Shown one piece after another: positions 26,709 to 35,952 of a DNA stretch of 64,000 nucleotides. The stretch spans positions 248,001-312,000 of the forward strand of contig AMFN01000004.1 of assembly GCA_000302695.1 (NCBI GenBank), read 5' to 3'. How positions within the stretch are numbered: the first letter of the stretch is position 1; each line of letters opens with the position of its first letter. The notes under the pieces are model-generated. The model searched no databases. It saw only the letters and a list, made by a program, of their open reading frames with translations, and was not told the origin of the DNA. The stretch is from Enterobacteriaceae bacterium LSJC7. GTDB lineage: Bacteria > Pseudomonadota > Gammaproteobacteria > Enterobacterales > Enterobacteriaceae. Position numbers and translations under genes: made by a program.

Positions 26709-28619
26709 GTGAGATTCCCTAACCAACGCCTGGCTCAACTGTTTGAGCTTCTGCAAAATGAAACGCTGCCGCAGGATGAACTGGCGCGCAGGCTTTCTGT
26801 TTCCACTCGTACCGTTCGTGCCGATATCACTGCGCTCAATGCTCTGTTGCTGCAACATGGGGCGCAGTTCACCCTTAACCGCGGTGCGGGATATCAACTT
26901 AAAATTAATGACGCGACCCGCTATGCGGCGCTGTGTGAAATGCCGCAGCGCCAGCTACGTATTCCCCGCACTGGGCCGGAGCGCGTGCAGTATCTGCTGG
27001 TGCGTTTTCTCACCTCTGCGTTCTCGCTCAAGCTTGAGGATCTTGCTGAAGAGTGGTTTGTTAGCCGCGCGACGTTGCAAAATGACATGGCCGAAGTGCG
27101 TGAGTGGTTTAACCGCTACAACCTGACCATTGAAACCCGCCCGCGTCACGGTATGAAGCTGTTTGGCAGCGAGATGTCAGTCCGTGCCAGCCTCACTGAT
27201 TTGCTGTGGCAAATTTGGCTCGAAGACAGTGAAAACCCGCTCCTGACGGAGGAGGCGCTGAACGCTGGCGCGCCACAGCAGATGGCTGCCACGATTCACG
27301 ACAGCTTTAGCCGCTACCGAATCCGTATGACCGACGAAGGCGAGCAGTTCATTTGCCTGTACTGCGCGGTAGCGGTGCGCCGCATTAGCGAAGGCTACCC
27401 GCTATCAGGTTTTACGGCCGACGATGTGGACGAGAATGTGCGCTTTGCCGCACGTGACATCGCACATGCCTTGCAAAGCCTGGCCGGTAAGCCGCTTTCT
27501 GCTTCGGAGGAAAACTGGCTGTGTGTGCACATTGCCGCACGCCAGATTCAGGAGGTGGCACCCAGTGCTATCAGCGCTGACGATGACGAAGCGCTGGTTA
27601 ATTACATCCTGAGCTACATCAATACCCACTTTAATTACAACTTGCTCACCGACGAGCAATTGCACGCCGACTTGCTCACCCACATCAAAACCATGATAAC
27701 CAGGGTGCGCTACCAGATAAACCTGCCTAATCCGCTGCTGGATAACATCAAGCAGCACTACCCGCTTGCCTGGGATATGACGCTTGCTGCCGTTTCAAGC
27801 TGGGGCAAATACACGCCCTATATCATCAGCGAAAATGAAGTCGGGTTTCTGGTGCTGCACATTGGCGTAGGGCTTGAGCGCCACTACAACATTGGCTACC
27901 GACGCGAGCCGCACGTGCTGCTGGTGTGCGACACCGGCAACTCTACCGTGCGTATGATTCAGGCTATGCTGCTGCGTAAATATCCGCAGCTTGAAGTCAC
28001 TCGCATTATCTCGCTGCGCGAATATGAGCAGCTTGAGGGCATTGAAGAAGACTTTGTGATTTCCACCGCTCGCGTCAGCGAAAAAGACAAGCCGGTGGTG
28101 GTGATGTCGCCGTTTCCGACCGATTACCAGTTGGATCAGATTGGCAAACTGGTGCTGGTGGACCGCACGCGCCCGTGGATGCTGGAAAAGTATTTCGATG
28201 CAGAACATTTTCGCATTATTGACCAGCCTATGACCCAGCAGGTGTTGTTCAGCGAACTGTGCGCGCAGCTTGAAGCCGAGGGCTATGTTGACCACGACTT
28301 CCTGCCGTCGGTTATTGAGCGTGAAGCAATCGTGAGCACCATGCTCGGTGAGGGCATTGCGCTACCGCACTCGCTGGGGCTACTGGCAAAGCGCACCGTG
28401 GTGTATACCGTGCTGGCACCGCAGGGTATTCAGTGGGGCGATGAAACCGCCCACGTTATCTTTCTGCTGGCTATCAGCAAGCGTGAGTACGAAGAGGCAA
28501 TGGCGATTTACGACGTATTCGTCACCTTCCTGCGCGAGCGGGCAATGGCCCGGCTGCGTGACAGCCGGGATTTTGCAGAATTTAAATCGGTGGCGATTGC
28601 GTCTCTGAGCCGCTTCTGA
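26709..28619 (+). CDS. BglG/MtlR-type PRD transcriptional activator with EIIB- and EIIA-like domains
   Basis: A 636-residue regulator. The domains in order are an HTH_11 (about 5-60, with DELARRLSVSTRTVRADI), a second Mga-like HTH (about 85-165), two PRDs (about 180-395), a GatB-type EIIB-like domain with candidate phospho-Cys at about 406 in CDTGNSTVRM, and a mannitol-type EIIA domain with phospho-His at about 553 in ALPHSLG. Such proteins are DNA-binding activators controlled by PTS phosphorylation, not RNA antiterminators. It starts with GTG behind AGAGG, 24 bases after the lactonase gene. It is the likely regulator of the whole cassette. Its stop lies four bases from the end of convergent yhbW. 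Confidence 0.9.
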   Translation: MRFPNQRLAQLFELLQNETLPQDELARRLSVSTRTVRADITALNALLLQHGAQFTLNRGAGYQLKINDATRYAALCEMPQRQLRIPRTGPERVQYLLVRFLTSAFSLKLEDLAEEWFVSRATLQNDMAEVREWFNRYNLTIETRPRHGMKLFGSEMSVRASLTDLLWQIWLEDSENPLLTEEALNAGAPQQMAATIHDSFSRYRIRMTDEGEQFICLYCAVAVRRISEGYPLSGFTADDVDENVRFAARDIAHALQSLAGKPLSASEENWLCVHIAARQIQEVAPSAISADDDEALVNYILSYINTHFNYNLLTDEQLHADLLTHIKTMITRVRYQINLPNPLLDNIKQHYPLAWDMTLAAVSSWGKYTPYIISENEVGFLVLHIGVGLERHYNIGYRREPHVLLVCDTGNSTVRMIQAMLLRKYPQLEVTRIISLREYEQLEGIEEDFVISTARVSEKDKPVVVMSPFPTDYQLDQIGKLVLVDRTRPWMLEKYFDAEHFRIIDQPMTQQVLFSELCAQLEAEGYVDHDFLPSVIEREAIVSTMLGEGIALPHSLGLLAKRTVVYTVLAPQGIQWGDETAHVIFLLAISKREYEEAMAIYDVFVTFLRERAMARLRDSRDFAEFKSVAIASLSRF

Positions 28620-28623
28620 CGGC

Positions 28624-29637
28624 TCAGCCCTGCAATTCCTCACACACCTGCATTGCCAGTTCGAACGAATGCAGACGGGCGGCATGATCGAAAATCTGGC
28701 CGTTAACCATAATCTCGTCTGCCTGCGTCTCGCGCAGAATAGACTGGAGTCCGTGGCGCACCTTCGCTTTATCCCCTACCAGTGACATGCTTAGCGCCTG
28801 CTGCACGCCGAATTGTTCAGACGGGCTCCAGAAACTGTTGATGTCCTCAATCGGCGCTGGCAGCTGGCTGCTCTCGCCGCGACGCAACTTCACAAACGCC
28901 TGCTGCATGGAGGTGAACAGAAATTCAGCCTCACGGTTGCTCTCGGCTGCGGTGATGTTGATGCATACCATCGCATACGGCTTCTCAAGGCGTTCTGAGG
29001 GCTGGAAATGGGTACGATAGAGGTGCAGCGCCTGGAGCAGCATGTCCGGCGCGAAGTGTGAGGCAAACGCAAACGGCAGCCCCATCTGTGCGGCCAGCTG
29101 GGCGCTGTAGAGGCTTGACCCCAGCAGCCATACCGGAATTTTTGTGCCAAAGCCGGGCACCGGGCGCACAGGCGTGGCCGGGTCACGCGCGTCAAACCAG
29201 TCCACCAGTTCTGCCACATCGCGCGGGAAGTTGTCGATATCCTGGTGGCTCATGTGACGGCGCAGCGCCATCATGGTGCGTTGGTCGCTGCCCGGTGCAC
29301 GGCCCAGTCCCAGATCAATACGCCCAGGATACAGCGACGCCAGCGTGCCGAACTGCTCGGCAATGACCAGCGGTGCGTGGTTAGGCAGCATCACCCCGCC
29401 GGAGCCGAGGTGCAGCGTGGTGGTGTTGGCGGCCAGATAGCCAATCAGTACCGAGGTGGCGGCGCTGGCGATGCCCGCCATGTTGTGGTGCTCTGCCAGC
29501 CAGTAGCGGTGATAGCCGCGTTTTTCGGCAAGCTGTGCCAGCTCCAGCGAGCGCCGGAACGACTCCGGCGCGCTGGAACCTTCAGGAATCGGTGCCAGGT
29601 CGAGTACGGAAAATGGGATGACGGTTTTATCAGACAT
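28624..29637 (-). CDS. yhbW: luciferase-like monooxygenase YhbW
   Basis: A 337-residue flavin-dependent luciferase-like (LLM class) protein, matching E. coli YhbW over its whole length. The substrate is unknown. The family's [10 protein letters not shown] and [20 protein letters not shown] segments are present. It is cytoplasmic and probably monocistronic. It marks the start of a block colinear with the E. coli 71-minute region. Confidence 0.93.
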   Translation of the reverse strand: MSDKTVIPFSVLDLAPIPEGSSAPESFRRSLELAQLAEKRGYHRYWLAEHHNMAGIASAATSVLIGYLAANTTTLHLGSGGVMLPNHAPLVIAEQFGTLASLYPGRIDLGLGRAPGSDQRTMMALRRHMSHQDIDNFPRDVAELVDWFDARDPATPVRPVPGFGTKIPVWLLGSSLYSAQLAAQMGLPFAFASHFAPDMLLQALHLYRTHFQPSERLEKPYAMVCINITAAESNREAEFLFTSMQQAFVKLRRGESSQLPAPIEDINSFWSPSEQFGVQQALSMSLVGDKAKVRHGLQSILRETQADEIMVNGQIFDHAARLHSFELAMQVCEELQG

Positions 29638-29820
29638 AGTGACTCACTTTGTTTTCAGCGTCATAAAGTCGCCGTGCAGGGAACTCTGCACTGGACCTTA
29701 CATAGTGCATAAAACCCACGCTGAAAGGTTAGCAAAGTGAGCCATTGCATGATTTGCCTTGTATTTCTGGACGCCTGCTCGTGATGTGGTGATTGATTTT
29801 TGTTCAGGAATGATAATAAT

Positions 29821-29840
29821 TATGCGCATACCTATGCGCA
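29821..29840. promoter_or_regulatory. candidate operator of the ccdAB pair
   Basis: Two identical copies of TATGCGCA (29821-29828, 29833-29840) are separated by four bases, each containing the palindrome TGCGCA. They lie just upstream of the ccdA ribosome site. This fits the autorepression by the antitoxin-toxin complex known for ccd modules. Confidence 0.5.
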
Positions 29841-29852
29841 AAGGAGAGGACC

Positions 29853-30101
29853 ATGAGTACAATAACCGCCCCGCGCCACGGCCAGAAAAAAAGTACAAAC
29901 GTGTATCTCAGCACATCGCTTGTCGAGAAAGCTCGTCGTCTGAATATGAATCTTTCTGCTACGCTTGATGCGCTTTTGGCCCAGGCGATAGAAGAGAAAC
30001 AACGGCAGCAGCAGCAAGAAAAGGCCGATATGCAGACTATGAATGCCTTTATGGACAAAGCGGGTACGGTTGCTGATGACGATTTTTTTGGCAGTCTTTA
30101 G
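29853..30101 (+). CDS. ccdA: CcdA-family antitoxin
   Basis: An 82-residue antitoxin. The N-terminal ribbon-helix-helix DNA-binding region (about residues 13-45, KKSTNVYLSTSLVEKARRLN) is followed by a long glutamine-rich helix and an acidic tail ending AVDDDFFGSL-like (here GTVADDDFFGSL), which in CcdA wraps the toxin. The start has AGGAGAGG upstream. It is 28 bases before the toxin gene. This is a chromosomal type II module placed between yhbW and ubiV. Confidence 0.88.
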   Translation: MSTITAPRHGQKKSTNVYLSTSLVEKARRLNMNLSATLDALLAQAIEEKQRQQQQEKADMQTMNAFMDKAGTVADDDFFGSL

Positions 30102-30129
30102 CGAATAAAATTACAGCAGGAAGCTTACG

Positions 30130-30453
30130 ATGGTTAGACAGTTTGATGTTTACCGCAATACGTCAGCAAAGAGTCGGCAGCTCTGGCCATATTATCTGAT
30201 TTTACAAAATGACTTTTATGATGAGTTGGTTACCCGGTTGATAGTACCGTTGGCCAGACGTAAGGATATGCCACTAGGCGATTCTCGTATAGCGCCACTT
30301 GTCCACATTGAAGACCTCGAATGCTACCTGTTCATGCCAAACATGACCTACCTGGATGTACGCAAATTACAGCGCACAGATTTTGTCTGTAATGTCAGCG
30401 ATGCCCGAAGTAAAATTGTCGCAGCGCTGGATGCGATTTTTTTGAATATGTAA
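30130..30453 (+). CDS. ccdB: CcdB-family toxin with altered C-terminus
   Basis: A 107-residue protein of the CcdB family, whose plasmid F member poisons DNA gyrase. The core is recognisable: QFDVYRN at the start, LIVPLARR, then PLVHIEDLECYLFM. F CcdB ends in Trp-Gly-Ile, residues needed for gyrase poisoning; here the end is DAIFLNM, so those three residues are Leu-Asn-Met. The protein may be a weakened toxin or have another target. It is paired with CcdA upstream. Confidence 0.85.
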   Translation: MVRQFDVYRNTSAKSRQLWPYYLILQNDFYDELVTRLIVPLARRKDMPLGDSRIAPLVHIEDLECYLFMPNMTYLDVRKLQRTDFVCNVSDARSKIVAALDAIFLNM

Positions 30454-30463
30454 GCAGGTCATA

Positions 30464-30481
30464 GCAGCCCTGGAGGGCTGC
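30464..30481. terminator. GC hairpin between ccdB and ubiV ends
   Basis: A perfect 8-bp stem (30464-30471 with 30474-30481) has a two-base loop, located between the convergent ends of ccdB and ubiV. It lacks a proper T tract, so termination is only possible, not certain. Confidence 0.4.
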
Positions 30482-30514
30482 CTGTATAAAATGGTGCGAA
30501 AAACACCATAAAGA

Positions 30515-31396
30515 TTAACTTTGCACCAGCTCCAGTCCAGCCACACGGCGCCAGTAGCCATTGCACTCAGCATTGGCCGTGAGCGGCAGTGGCGCAGCCC
30601 CGCCTTCGTTGGCGCGAAACGCCTCCAGTTGCGTGAGCGTGTCCAGGCCCTCCGGCGACAGGCGCACGATATCCACCAGGCCTTGCATCGCCGCCAGTTC
30701 GTTGCCGAGGTTGTAGACATAGCCGCTCATGGTCTGAATGCCGTTTAACGTAAAGACCTGTTGTTGCTCCTGAGACAGCATTTGCCGTCCGTTCGGGTAG
30801 TTGATGCAGCAGGTTTCACATTCGTCTTTGGGGCGGTCCTCAGAACGTGCGGTAAAGCAGCGCGCGGAATAAGCCAGCGGCAGATGGCCATAGCTCAGTA
30901 CTTCCACCTCAAACTTATCGCGGATCCCCAGCTCGTCGCACTGCACCAGCAGATTAACCAGCCAGTCGCGTGACAGCTCCACCGGCATACACCAGCGCGT
31001 CATGCCTTGTTTGAGCAGCAGGCGCAGCGTGACGGCGTTGTAGCAGTTCAGCGCGTGGCCTGCGACAAACGGCAGTTGGCGCTCGGCGGCCATATTCACC
31101 GCGCCAAGATCGTTGGCTTCAATAATGAAATCGCCGTTTTCCACGTAGCGCTTCAGTTCGTTAAGCTCCGACGGCGCCTGTACCAGCGCCAGGGTGGAGA
31201 GCACCACCTGTTTGCCCGCCGCGGCCAGTGAGCGCGCCATCTCCAGCCAGTCGCCCACTTTGGTAGCACGCCGTTTGCTGCACACCGCCTCGCCAAGATA
31301 AATAATATCTGCGCTGCTTGTGGCGGCGGCCTGGTAAAAATCCGCCAGCGTCTCTTTTGGCCAGTACCACAGCACCGGCCCGAGGGAATATTTCAT
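30515..31396 (-). CDS. ubiV: O2-independent ubiquinone hydroxylation protein UbiV
   Basis: A 293-residue U32-peptidase-family protein (formerly YhbV). With UbiU it forms the iron-sulfur heterodimer needed for the hydroxylation steps of ubiquinone synthesis without oxygen. The four cluster cysteines of E. coli UbiV are at the same positions: Cys39, Cys180, Cys193 and Cys197. The ATG at 31396 gives the standard length. It follows ubiU after eight bases, so they are co-transcribed. Confidence 0.95.
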   Translation of the reverse strand: MKYSLGPVLWYWPKETLADFYQAAATSSADIIYLGEAVCSKRRATKVGDWLEMARSLAAAGKQVVLSTLALVQAPSELNELKRYVENGDFIIEANDLGAVNMAAERQLPFVAGHALNCYNAVTLRLLLKQGMTRWCMPVELSRDWLVNLLVQCDELGIRDKFEVEVLSYGHLPLAYSARCFTARSEDRPKDECETCCINYPNGRQMLSQEQQQVFTLNGIQTMSGYVYNLGNELAAMQGLVDIVRLSPEGLDTLTQLEAFRANEGGAAPLPLTANAECNGYWRRVAGLELVQS

Positions 31397-31404
31397 TATG
31401 TCTC

Positions 31405-32400
31405 CTACTGCCATTTGCGGTGATAAGCACCGAGGGTGGTCTGGGTGCCTTCTGCTATTGCGCCAAGAGCCTCCATCCACGCCGCCTGCGGGGCGTAGTG
31501 CTGCGGGTCAGCCATGCAGCGGTCTATGGCCTGGCGCCATACTTTCGCCACCTGGCTTACGTAGGCCGGGCTGCGCTGGCGGCCTTCAATTTTGACCGAG
31601 GCAATGCCTGCGCCCAGCAACTCCGGCAGTAGCTCAAGCGTATTGAGGCTGGTTGGTTCCTCAAGGGCGTGATAGCGCTGTCCGTCAACCAGGTAGCGGC
31701 CTTTACACAACGTGGGGTAGCCCGCGTTTTCGCCATCCTGATAGCGGTCAATCAGCACATCGTTAAGGCGTGACTCCAGCCCCTGCGGCGTTTGCTGCCA
31801 GCGCACGAAACGCGCTGGTGAACATGCTCCCACGGTGTTGGGCGACTCGCCGGTCAGGTAAGACGACAGGTAGCAGCGGCCTTCGGCCATAATGCACAGG
31901 CTGCCGAAGGCGAAGACTTCCAGCGGCACCGGCGTAACGCGCGCCAGCTGCTTGACCTGGTGGATGGAGAGCACGCGCGGCAGCACCACGCGCGCCACGT
32001 CGAAGTGGTTCTTGTAGAAACGAACTGCTTCTTCGTTGGTAGCAGAAGCCTGCACGGATACGTGACGTTCTACATGCGGATAGCGCTCGGCGGCATATTC
32101 CAGCATGGCGAGGTCCGCCAGAATCAGCGCGTCTGCCCCAAGCTGGGCAGCCATATCCACAGCGCGCTGCCAGCGGGCGTAGCCGTCAGGATGGGCGAAG
32201 GTATTAATCGCAATATGCAGTTTACGGCCGCGCTGGTGAACGAAATTCGCCGCTTCCTGCAGGCGTTTCTCGTTGAAATTGAGGCCAGCAAAGTGGCGGG
32301 CGTTGGTATCGTCCTTAAGGCCGATATAGACCGCATCCGCACCGTTTTCGATGGCTGCCTTCAGTGCTGGCAGGTTGCCTGCGGGGCAAAGCAATTCCAT
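31405..32400 (-). CDS. ubiU: O2-independent ubiquinone hydroxylation protein UbiU
   Basis: A 331-residue U32 family protein (formerly YhbU), partner of UbiV in anaerobic ubiquinone synthesis. The [4Fe-4S] ligands Cys169, Cys176, Cys193 and Cys232 are all conserved at the E. coli numbering. I took the ATG at 32400 (MELLCPAGN start); a frame extension upstream adds 12 residues not found in the family. It is divergent from ubiT across a 228-base intergenic region, where the shared oxygen-responsive control should lie. I could not find a convincing full FNR site there. Confidence 0.95.
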   Translation of the reverse strand: MELLCPAGNLPALKAAIENGADAVYIGLKDDTNARHFAGLNFNEKRLQEAANFVHQRGRKLHIAINTFAHPDGYARWQRAVDMAAQLGADALILADLAMLEYAAERYPHVERHVSVQASATNEEAVRFYKNHFDVARVVLPRVLSIHQVKQLARVTPVPLEVFAFGSLCIMAEGRCYLSSYLTGESPNTVGACSPARFVRWQQTPQGLESRLNDVLIDRYQDGENAGYPTLCKGRYLVDGQRYHALEEPTSLNTLELLPELLGAGIASVKIEGRQRSPAYVSQVAKVWRQAIDRCMADPQHYAPQAAWMEALGAIAEGTQTTLGAYHRKWQ

Positions 32401-32628
32401 AGGGGATCCTGAATCTGTGACGTTACGCAGGCGCAACGCGGCGAAAATGTTAAAGAAGCGTGATTTTAGTTAACCCTTCCACGACACTTTTTGATTTAAG
32501 GCAGCTAATCGCGTATTGATCAAAAGGGGCAACCCATCCAGCAAGGCAGGTAATTGTTGATTTGGGCCGCTATCACCGCACGGCGTTGTGGCACAATAGC
32601 ATTAACTTTTTTTCAGGGAGTAAAGCCT

Positions 32629-33153
32629 GTGTTGGATAAACTGCGTTCGCGTCTGGTGCGCACTGGACCGTCACTGCTGAAAATGCCGATTCAGCTCACA
32701 CCGTTTGCACTTAAGCGCCAGGCGCTGGAGCAGCTGCTGGGATGGCAATTTCGCCAGGCGCTGGTTGAGGGTGAGCTTGATTTCCTCGACGGGCGTTGGC
32801 TGCGTATTGAAGTTCGCGATCTTGGGCTGCACTGGTTTACGTCGGTTCAGGATGACAAACTGGTAGTGCGCGAGCAGGCGCAGGCAGACGTGAGCTTCAG
32901 TGCAGATGCGAACGATCTGCTGTTGATTGCTGCACGCAAGCAGGACCCGGATACGTTGTTTTTCCAGCGTCGCCTGGTGATTGAAGGCGATACGGAACTG
33001 GGTTTGTATGTTAAAAACCTCATGGATGCGATTGAGCTTGAGGCGATGCCCAAACCGCTGCGCGTGCTGCTGATGCAGACGGCGGCATTTGTGGAGGCCG
33101 GGCTGAAAACTGCGCCCACGGTACGAGAAACTTCGGTAGGTGAGCCATGTTAA
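32629..33153 (+). CDS. ubiT: SCP2-domain ubiquinone biosynthesis accessory factor UbiT
   Basis: A 174-residue protein (formerly YhbT) with a sterol-carrier-protein-2 lipid-binding domain over most of its length. It binds hydrophobic quinone intermediates and works with UbiU-UbiV in the anaerobic pathway, in place of UbiJ. It starts with GTG at 32629 behind CAGGGAG, giving the E. coli length. It overlaps yhbS by seven bases. Confidence 0.94.
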   Translation: MLDKLRSRLVRTGPSLLKMPIQLTPFALKRQALEQLLGWQFRQALVEGELDFLDGRWLRIEVRDLGLHWFTSVQDDKLVVREQAQADVSFSADANDLLLIAARKQDPDTLFFQRRLVIEGDTELGLYVKNLMDAIELEAMPKPLRVLLMQTAAFVEAGLKTAPTVRETSVGEPC

Positions 33154-33650
33154 TTCGAGTGGAAATTCCCATTGATGCACCGGGTATTGATGCCCTGCTG
33201 CGTCGCACCTTTGAGAGTGACGGCGAGGCGAATCTGATACACGATTTGCGCGAGGACGGACAAATAACGCTGGGACTGGTGGCGACCGACGACGAAGGTC
33301 AGGTGGTGGGCTATGTCGCCTTCAGCCCGGTCTGTGTGGAAGGCGAAGAGCTACAGTGGGTCGGTCTGGCTCCACTGGCGGTAGATGAAGGCTGGCGCGG
33401 GCAGGGCATTGGGCGTCAGCTGGTCTATGAAGGGCTGGATTCGCTCAACGAGTTTGGCTATGCCGCGGTGGTGACGCTCGGCGAGCCGGCACTCTACAGC
33501 CGACTGGGCTTCGAGCGTGCAGCAAATTATGATCTGCACTGCCGCTGGCCCGACACTCAGGAGGCCTTTCAACTGCATAAGCTTGCAGAGGATGCCCTCG
33601 ACGGCGTGCATGGCCTGGTAGAGTACTCAGATCACTTTAACCGTCTTTAA
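33147..33650 (+). CDS. yhbS: GNAT-family N-acetyltransferase YhbS
   Basis: A 167-residue GNAT acetyltransferase. The acetyl-CoA-binding motif V(D)[13 protein letters not shown] lies at about residues 76-90. The substrate is not established. It is translationally coupled to ubiT by a 7-base overlap and overlaps the 3' end of convergent yhbQ by 14 bases. Confidence 0.92.
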   Translation: MLIRVEIPIDAPGIDALLRRTFESDGEANLIHDLREDGQITLGLVATDDEGQVVGYVAFSPVCVEGEELQWVGLAPLAVDEGWRGQGIGRQLVYEGLDSLNEFGYAAVVTLGEPALYSRLGFERAANYDLHCRWPDTQEAFQLHKLAEDALDGVHGLVEYSDHFNRL

Positions 33651-33924
33651 CGCTTGCCAGTAAGGCCGCAAAAGCGGCCTCATCGGTGATAAGCCGTTCT
33701 TTCTGCGCCCGGGTTAGCTGCTTAATGCGGTACTCCAGGCGCAGCGCCAAAGACCTGTCGCCCAGCGGCTGGCTGAACGCCAGCCGCAGTTCCCCTTTCC
33801 CACGCAGTGCTTTTGCCCCTTTACCGGACTGATGCTGATTCAGGCGGCGCGCCACGTCGGTCGTAATGCCGGTATAAAGCTGATTATGGGCGGTGCGAAT
33901 AATATACAAAGACCAGTCGGACAT
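33637..33924 (-). CDS. yhbQ: GIY-YIG nuclease superfamily protein YhbQ
   Basis: A 95-residue small GIY-YIG domain protein (UPF0213). The signature appears as LYII followed by LYTGIT, with the catalytic arginine region VARRLNQH after it. E. coli YhbQ has been linked to nuclease activity on damaged DNA. It is convergent with yhbS, their 3' ends overlapping by 14 bases. Confidence 0.92.
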   Translation of the reverse strand: MSDWSLYIIRTAHNQLYTGITTDVARRLNQHQSGKGAKALRGKGELRLAFSQPLGDRSLALRLEYRIKQLTRAQKERLITDEAAFAALLASVKDG

Positions 33925-34027
33925 ACTTTTTTTGTTGATTTGGGCGGTTGGCGCACCTTATCACGCGTCCGTGCTGGCGGCACGACGCTATTGCGTTTAC
34001 CCTCGAAAAAAACAATGGAGTTGCCCG

Positions 34028-34474
34028 ATGGATGCTCTTTCTGCCATTAGCCGTTGGCTTCACCGCCAGCACGTTATTACTTACTGCGTGAGCGACGGCG
34101 ACGATCTGTGGTGCGCTAATGCGTTCTATGTATGGGACGCCGAGCGCGTCGCATTTTATCTGCTGAGTGACACCTCCACCCGCCACGCGCAGATGGCCGG
34201 AGAGCAGGCTCGCGTAGCGGGCACTATCAACGGGCAGCCCAAGACGGTTGCGCTGATTCGTGGCGTACAGTTTCGTGGCGAGCTGCGCCTGCTTACCGGG
34301 GACGAGGGCGAAAGCAAACGGGCGCTGTACTGGCGACGCTTTCCAGTAGCGCGAGCAATGTCGGCGCCGGTCTGGGAAATCCTGCCGGACGAAATCAAAT
34401 TTACCGATAACACGCTTGGCTTTGGCAATAAGGTGACCTGGCTGCGCGATTCGCACGTCGAGCCATCATCGTAA
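34028..34474 (+). CDS. yhbP: UPF0306 family protein YhbP
   Basis: A 148-residue protein with the pyridoxamine-5'-phosphate-oxidase-like (FMN-binding split barrel) fold, matching E. coli YhbP. Its function is unknown. I took the ATG at 34028 (start [14 protein letters not shown]), which has GGAG eight bases upstream; a longer frame from 33893 would overlap the yhbQ start region and lacks family support. In E. coli yhbO follows; here yraR follows directly. Confidence 0.9.
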   Translation: MDALSAISRWLHRQHVITYCVSDGDDLWCANAFYVWDAERVAFYLLSDTSTRHAQMAGEQARVAGTINGQPKTVALIRGVQFRGELRLLTGDEGESKRALYWRRFPVARAMSAPVWEILPDEIKFTDNTLGFGNKVTWLRDSHVEPSS

Positions 34475-34511
34475 ATACTCACTGTATTACGGGCCTTATG
34501 GAGAAGAGGTA

Positions 34512-35162
34512 ATGAGTCGGGTATTACTCACCGGGGCGACCGGTCTTGTGGGCGGTGAACTGTTGCGCTTGCTAAGCCTTGATACACGCGTTACGCAGAT
34601 TTATGCGCCCAGCCGCCGGGCGCTGCCGCCGCTTGATAATGTGATCAACCCACACGATCCGCAGCTTAGCGATGCGTTGGGGGTGCTGACTGAACCGGTG
34701 GATATTGTCTTTTGCTGCCTGGGTACCACGCGCCGTGAGGCGGGGAGTAAACAGGCGTTTGTCCAGGCCGATTACACGCTGGTGGTCGACACCGCGCTGG
34801 TCGGGCGCAAACTCGGCGCGCAGCATATGCTGGTGGTCAGCGCCATGGGCGCTAACGCCCGTTCGCCTTTTTTCTACAACCGGGTGAAAGGTGAGATGGA
34901 GCAGGCGTTGATAGCGCAGGGCTGGCCGCATTTGACGATTGCCCGGCCTTCGATGTTGCTCGGCCAGCGTGAAAAGCAGCGCCTGAGCGAGTCGCTATTT
35001 GCGCCGCTGTTTCGCCTGCTGCCGGGCCGCTGGCGCGCTATTGAGGCCCGTGACGTGGCGCTGGCGCTGCGTGATGCCGCGTTTTCACCCGCGCCAGAAG
35101 GCGTAAATATCCTGCTCTCGGACCAGCTGCGCGACAGAGCCAGGCGCGCCAGCGCTCAATAA
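34512..35162 (+). CDS. yraR: NAD(P)-binding protein YraR
   Basis: A 216-residue Rossmann-fold protein of the short-chain dehydrogenase-like/TIP30 type. The nucleotide-binding glycine motif is GATGLVGGE at about residues 7-15. Conserved [20 protein letters not shown] contains the Tyr-x-x-x-Lys pair. The physiological reaction is unknown. It starts 37 bases after yhbP, behind AAGAGG. Confidence 0.9.
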   Translation: MSRVLLTGATGLVGGELLRLLSLDTRVTQIYAPSRRALPPLDNVINPHDPQLSDALGVLTEPVDIVFCCLGTTRREAGSKQAFVQADYTLVVDTALVGRKLGAQHMLVVSAMGANARSPFFYNRVKGEMEQALIAQGWPHLTIARPSMLLGQREKQRLSESLFAPLFRLLPGRWRAIEARDVALALRDAAFSPAPEGVNILLSDQLRDRARRASAQ

Positions 35163-35386
35163 CGCCCCGTTTTCAGACCGTTCGGTCAACGGATTCTCAA
35201 TGTTTTGGCGCAATGGGTTGTTTGCCGTGCGCAATAAATTACAATCTCGCTTCGTTTAGTGATTTTGGGGCCGCTGGCGCTGTGCCTGCGGTCAATTGAG
35301 GAATGCCTGGCGCGCGTGCGCCAGGCGTTTTTCGTTGCGGGGCCTCGGTGGGATTGCCGGGTGTCTCCTTCTTTGTGGTTGTGATA

Positions 35387-35932
35387 ATGAAAAATGTAAT
35401 CAAAGCGGCGGCGCTTTCTTCTCTTATGATTTCAGGCTCTGCGTTTGCGCTGGGCATGACCCTGGAAAAGGGTAAAAGCTGGACCAACGTGGAAGCGGAA
35501 ATGGGCCGTAACTCCAGTGGTCTGTACGTACACGGCAACTGGCTTAAAAACACCGACGACGGCGAACAGACCGGCGGCGTGGGTGCGGGCTATAACCTCG
35601 GCGTTGGCCCGGTGATGCTCAACGTTGGCGCGAAAGCGCTCTACATTGGGCCGAAGAAGGGCGACAGCGGTCTGGTGTTCCCGGTGGGCGGTGGTCTGCG
35701 CGTGAATCTCGACAACGGCTTTGCGCTTTACGGCGAAGGCTACACCGCACCAAACGGCTTTGGTAACAGCGTGCGCAGCTACACCGAAGCGAACGCAGGC
35801 GTGAGCTGGGCGCCTATTAGCATTCTGACGCTGAAAGCAGGCTACCGCTATGCAGGCGTTGAAGGTAAAAAAGGCCGCCCGGACCACACGATTTATGACG
35901 GCCTGTATGTGTCTGCGGCCGCGAGCTTCTGA
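35387..35932 (+). CDS. YfaZ-family outer membrane protein
   Basis: A 181-residue exported protein with a signal peptide (residues 1-20, ending GSAFA) and alternating hydrophobic/polar strands ending in Phe, as in small outer-membrane beta-barrels. The C-terminal GLYVSAAASF fits recognition by the BAM complex. It belongs to the YfaZ family. It occupies the place where E. coli has yraQ between yraR and yraP. The start at 35387 begins the signal peptide; the upstream in-frame extension is part of the leader. A strong terminator follows. Confidence 0.85.
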   Translation: MKNVIKAAALSSLMISGSAFALGMTLEKGKSWTNVEAEMGRNSSGLYVHGNWLKNTDDGEQTGGVGAGYNLGVGPVMLNVGAKALYIGPKKGDSGLVFPVGGGLRVNLDNGFALYGEGYTAPNGFGNSVRSYTEANAGVSWAPISILTLKAGYRYAGVEGKKGRPDHTIYDGLYVSAAASF

Positions 35933-35952
35933 TAGCCCGACTGTATTGATGA

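Noticed and set aside
32401-32628. Possible FNR site in the ubiU-ubiT divergent region (TTGAT half-sites near 32490 and 32516).
   Set aside because: Only single half-sites fit; the second halves do not match ATCAA at the required spacing, so I did not list a site although anaerobic control is expected.
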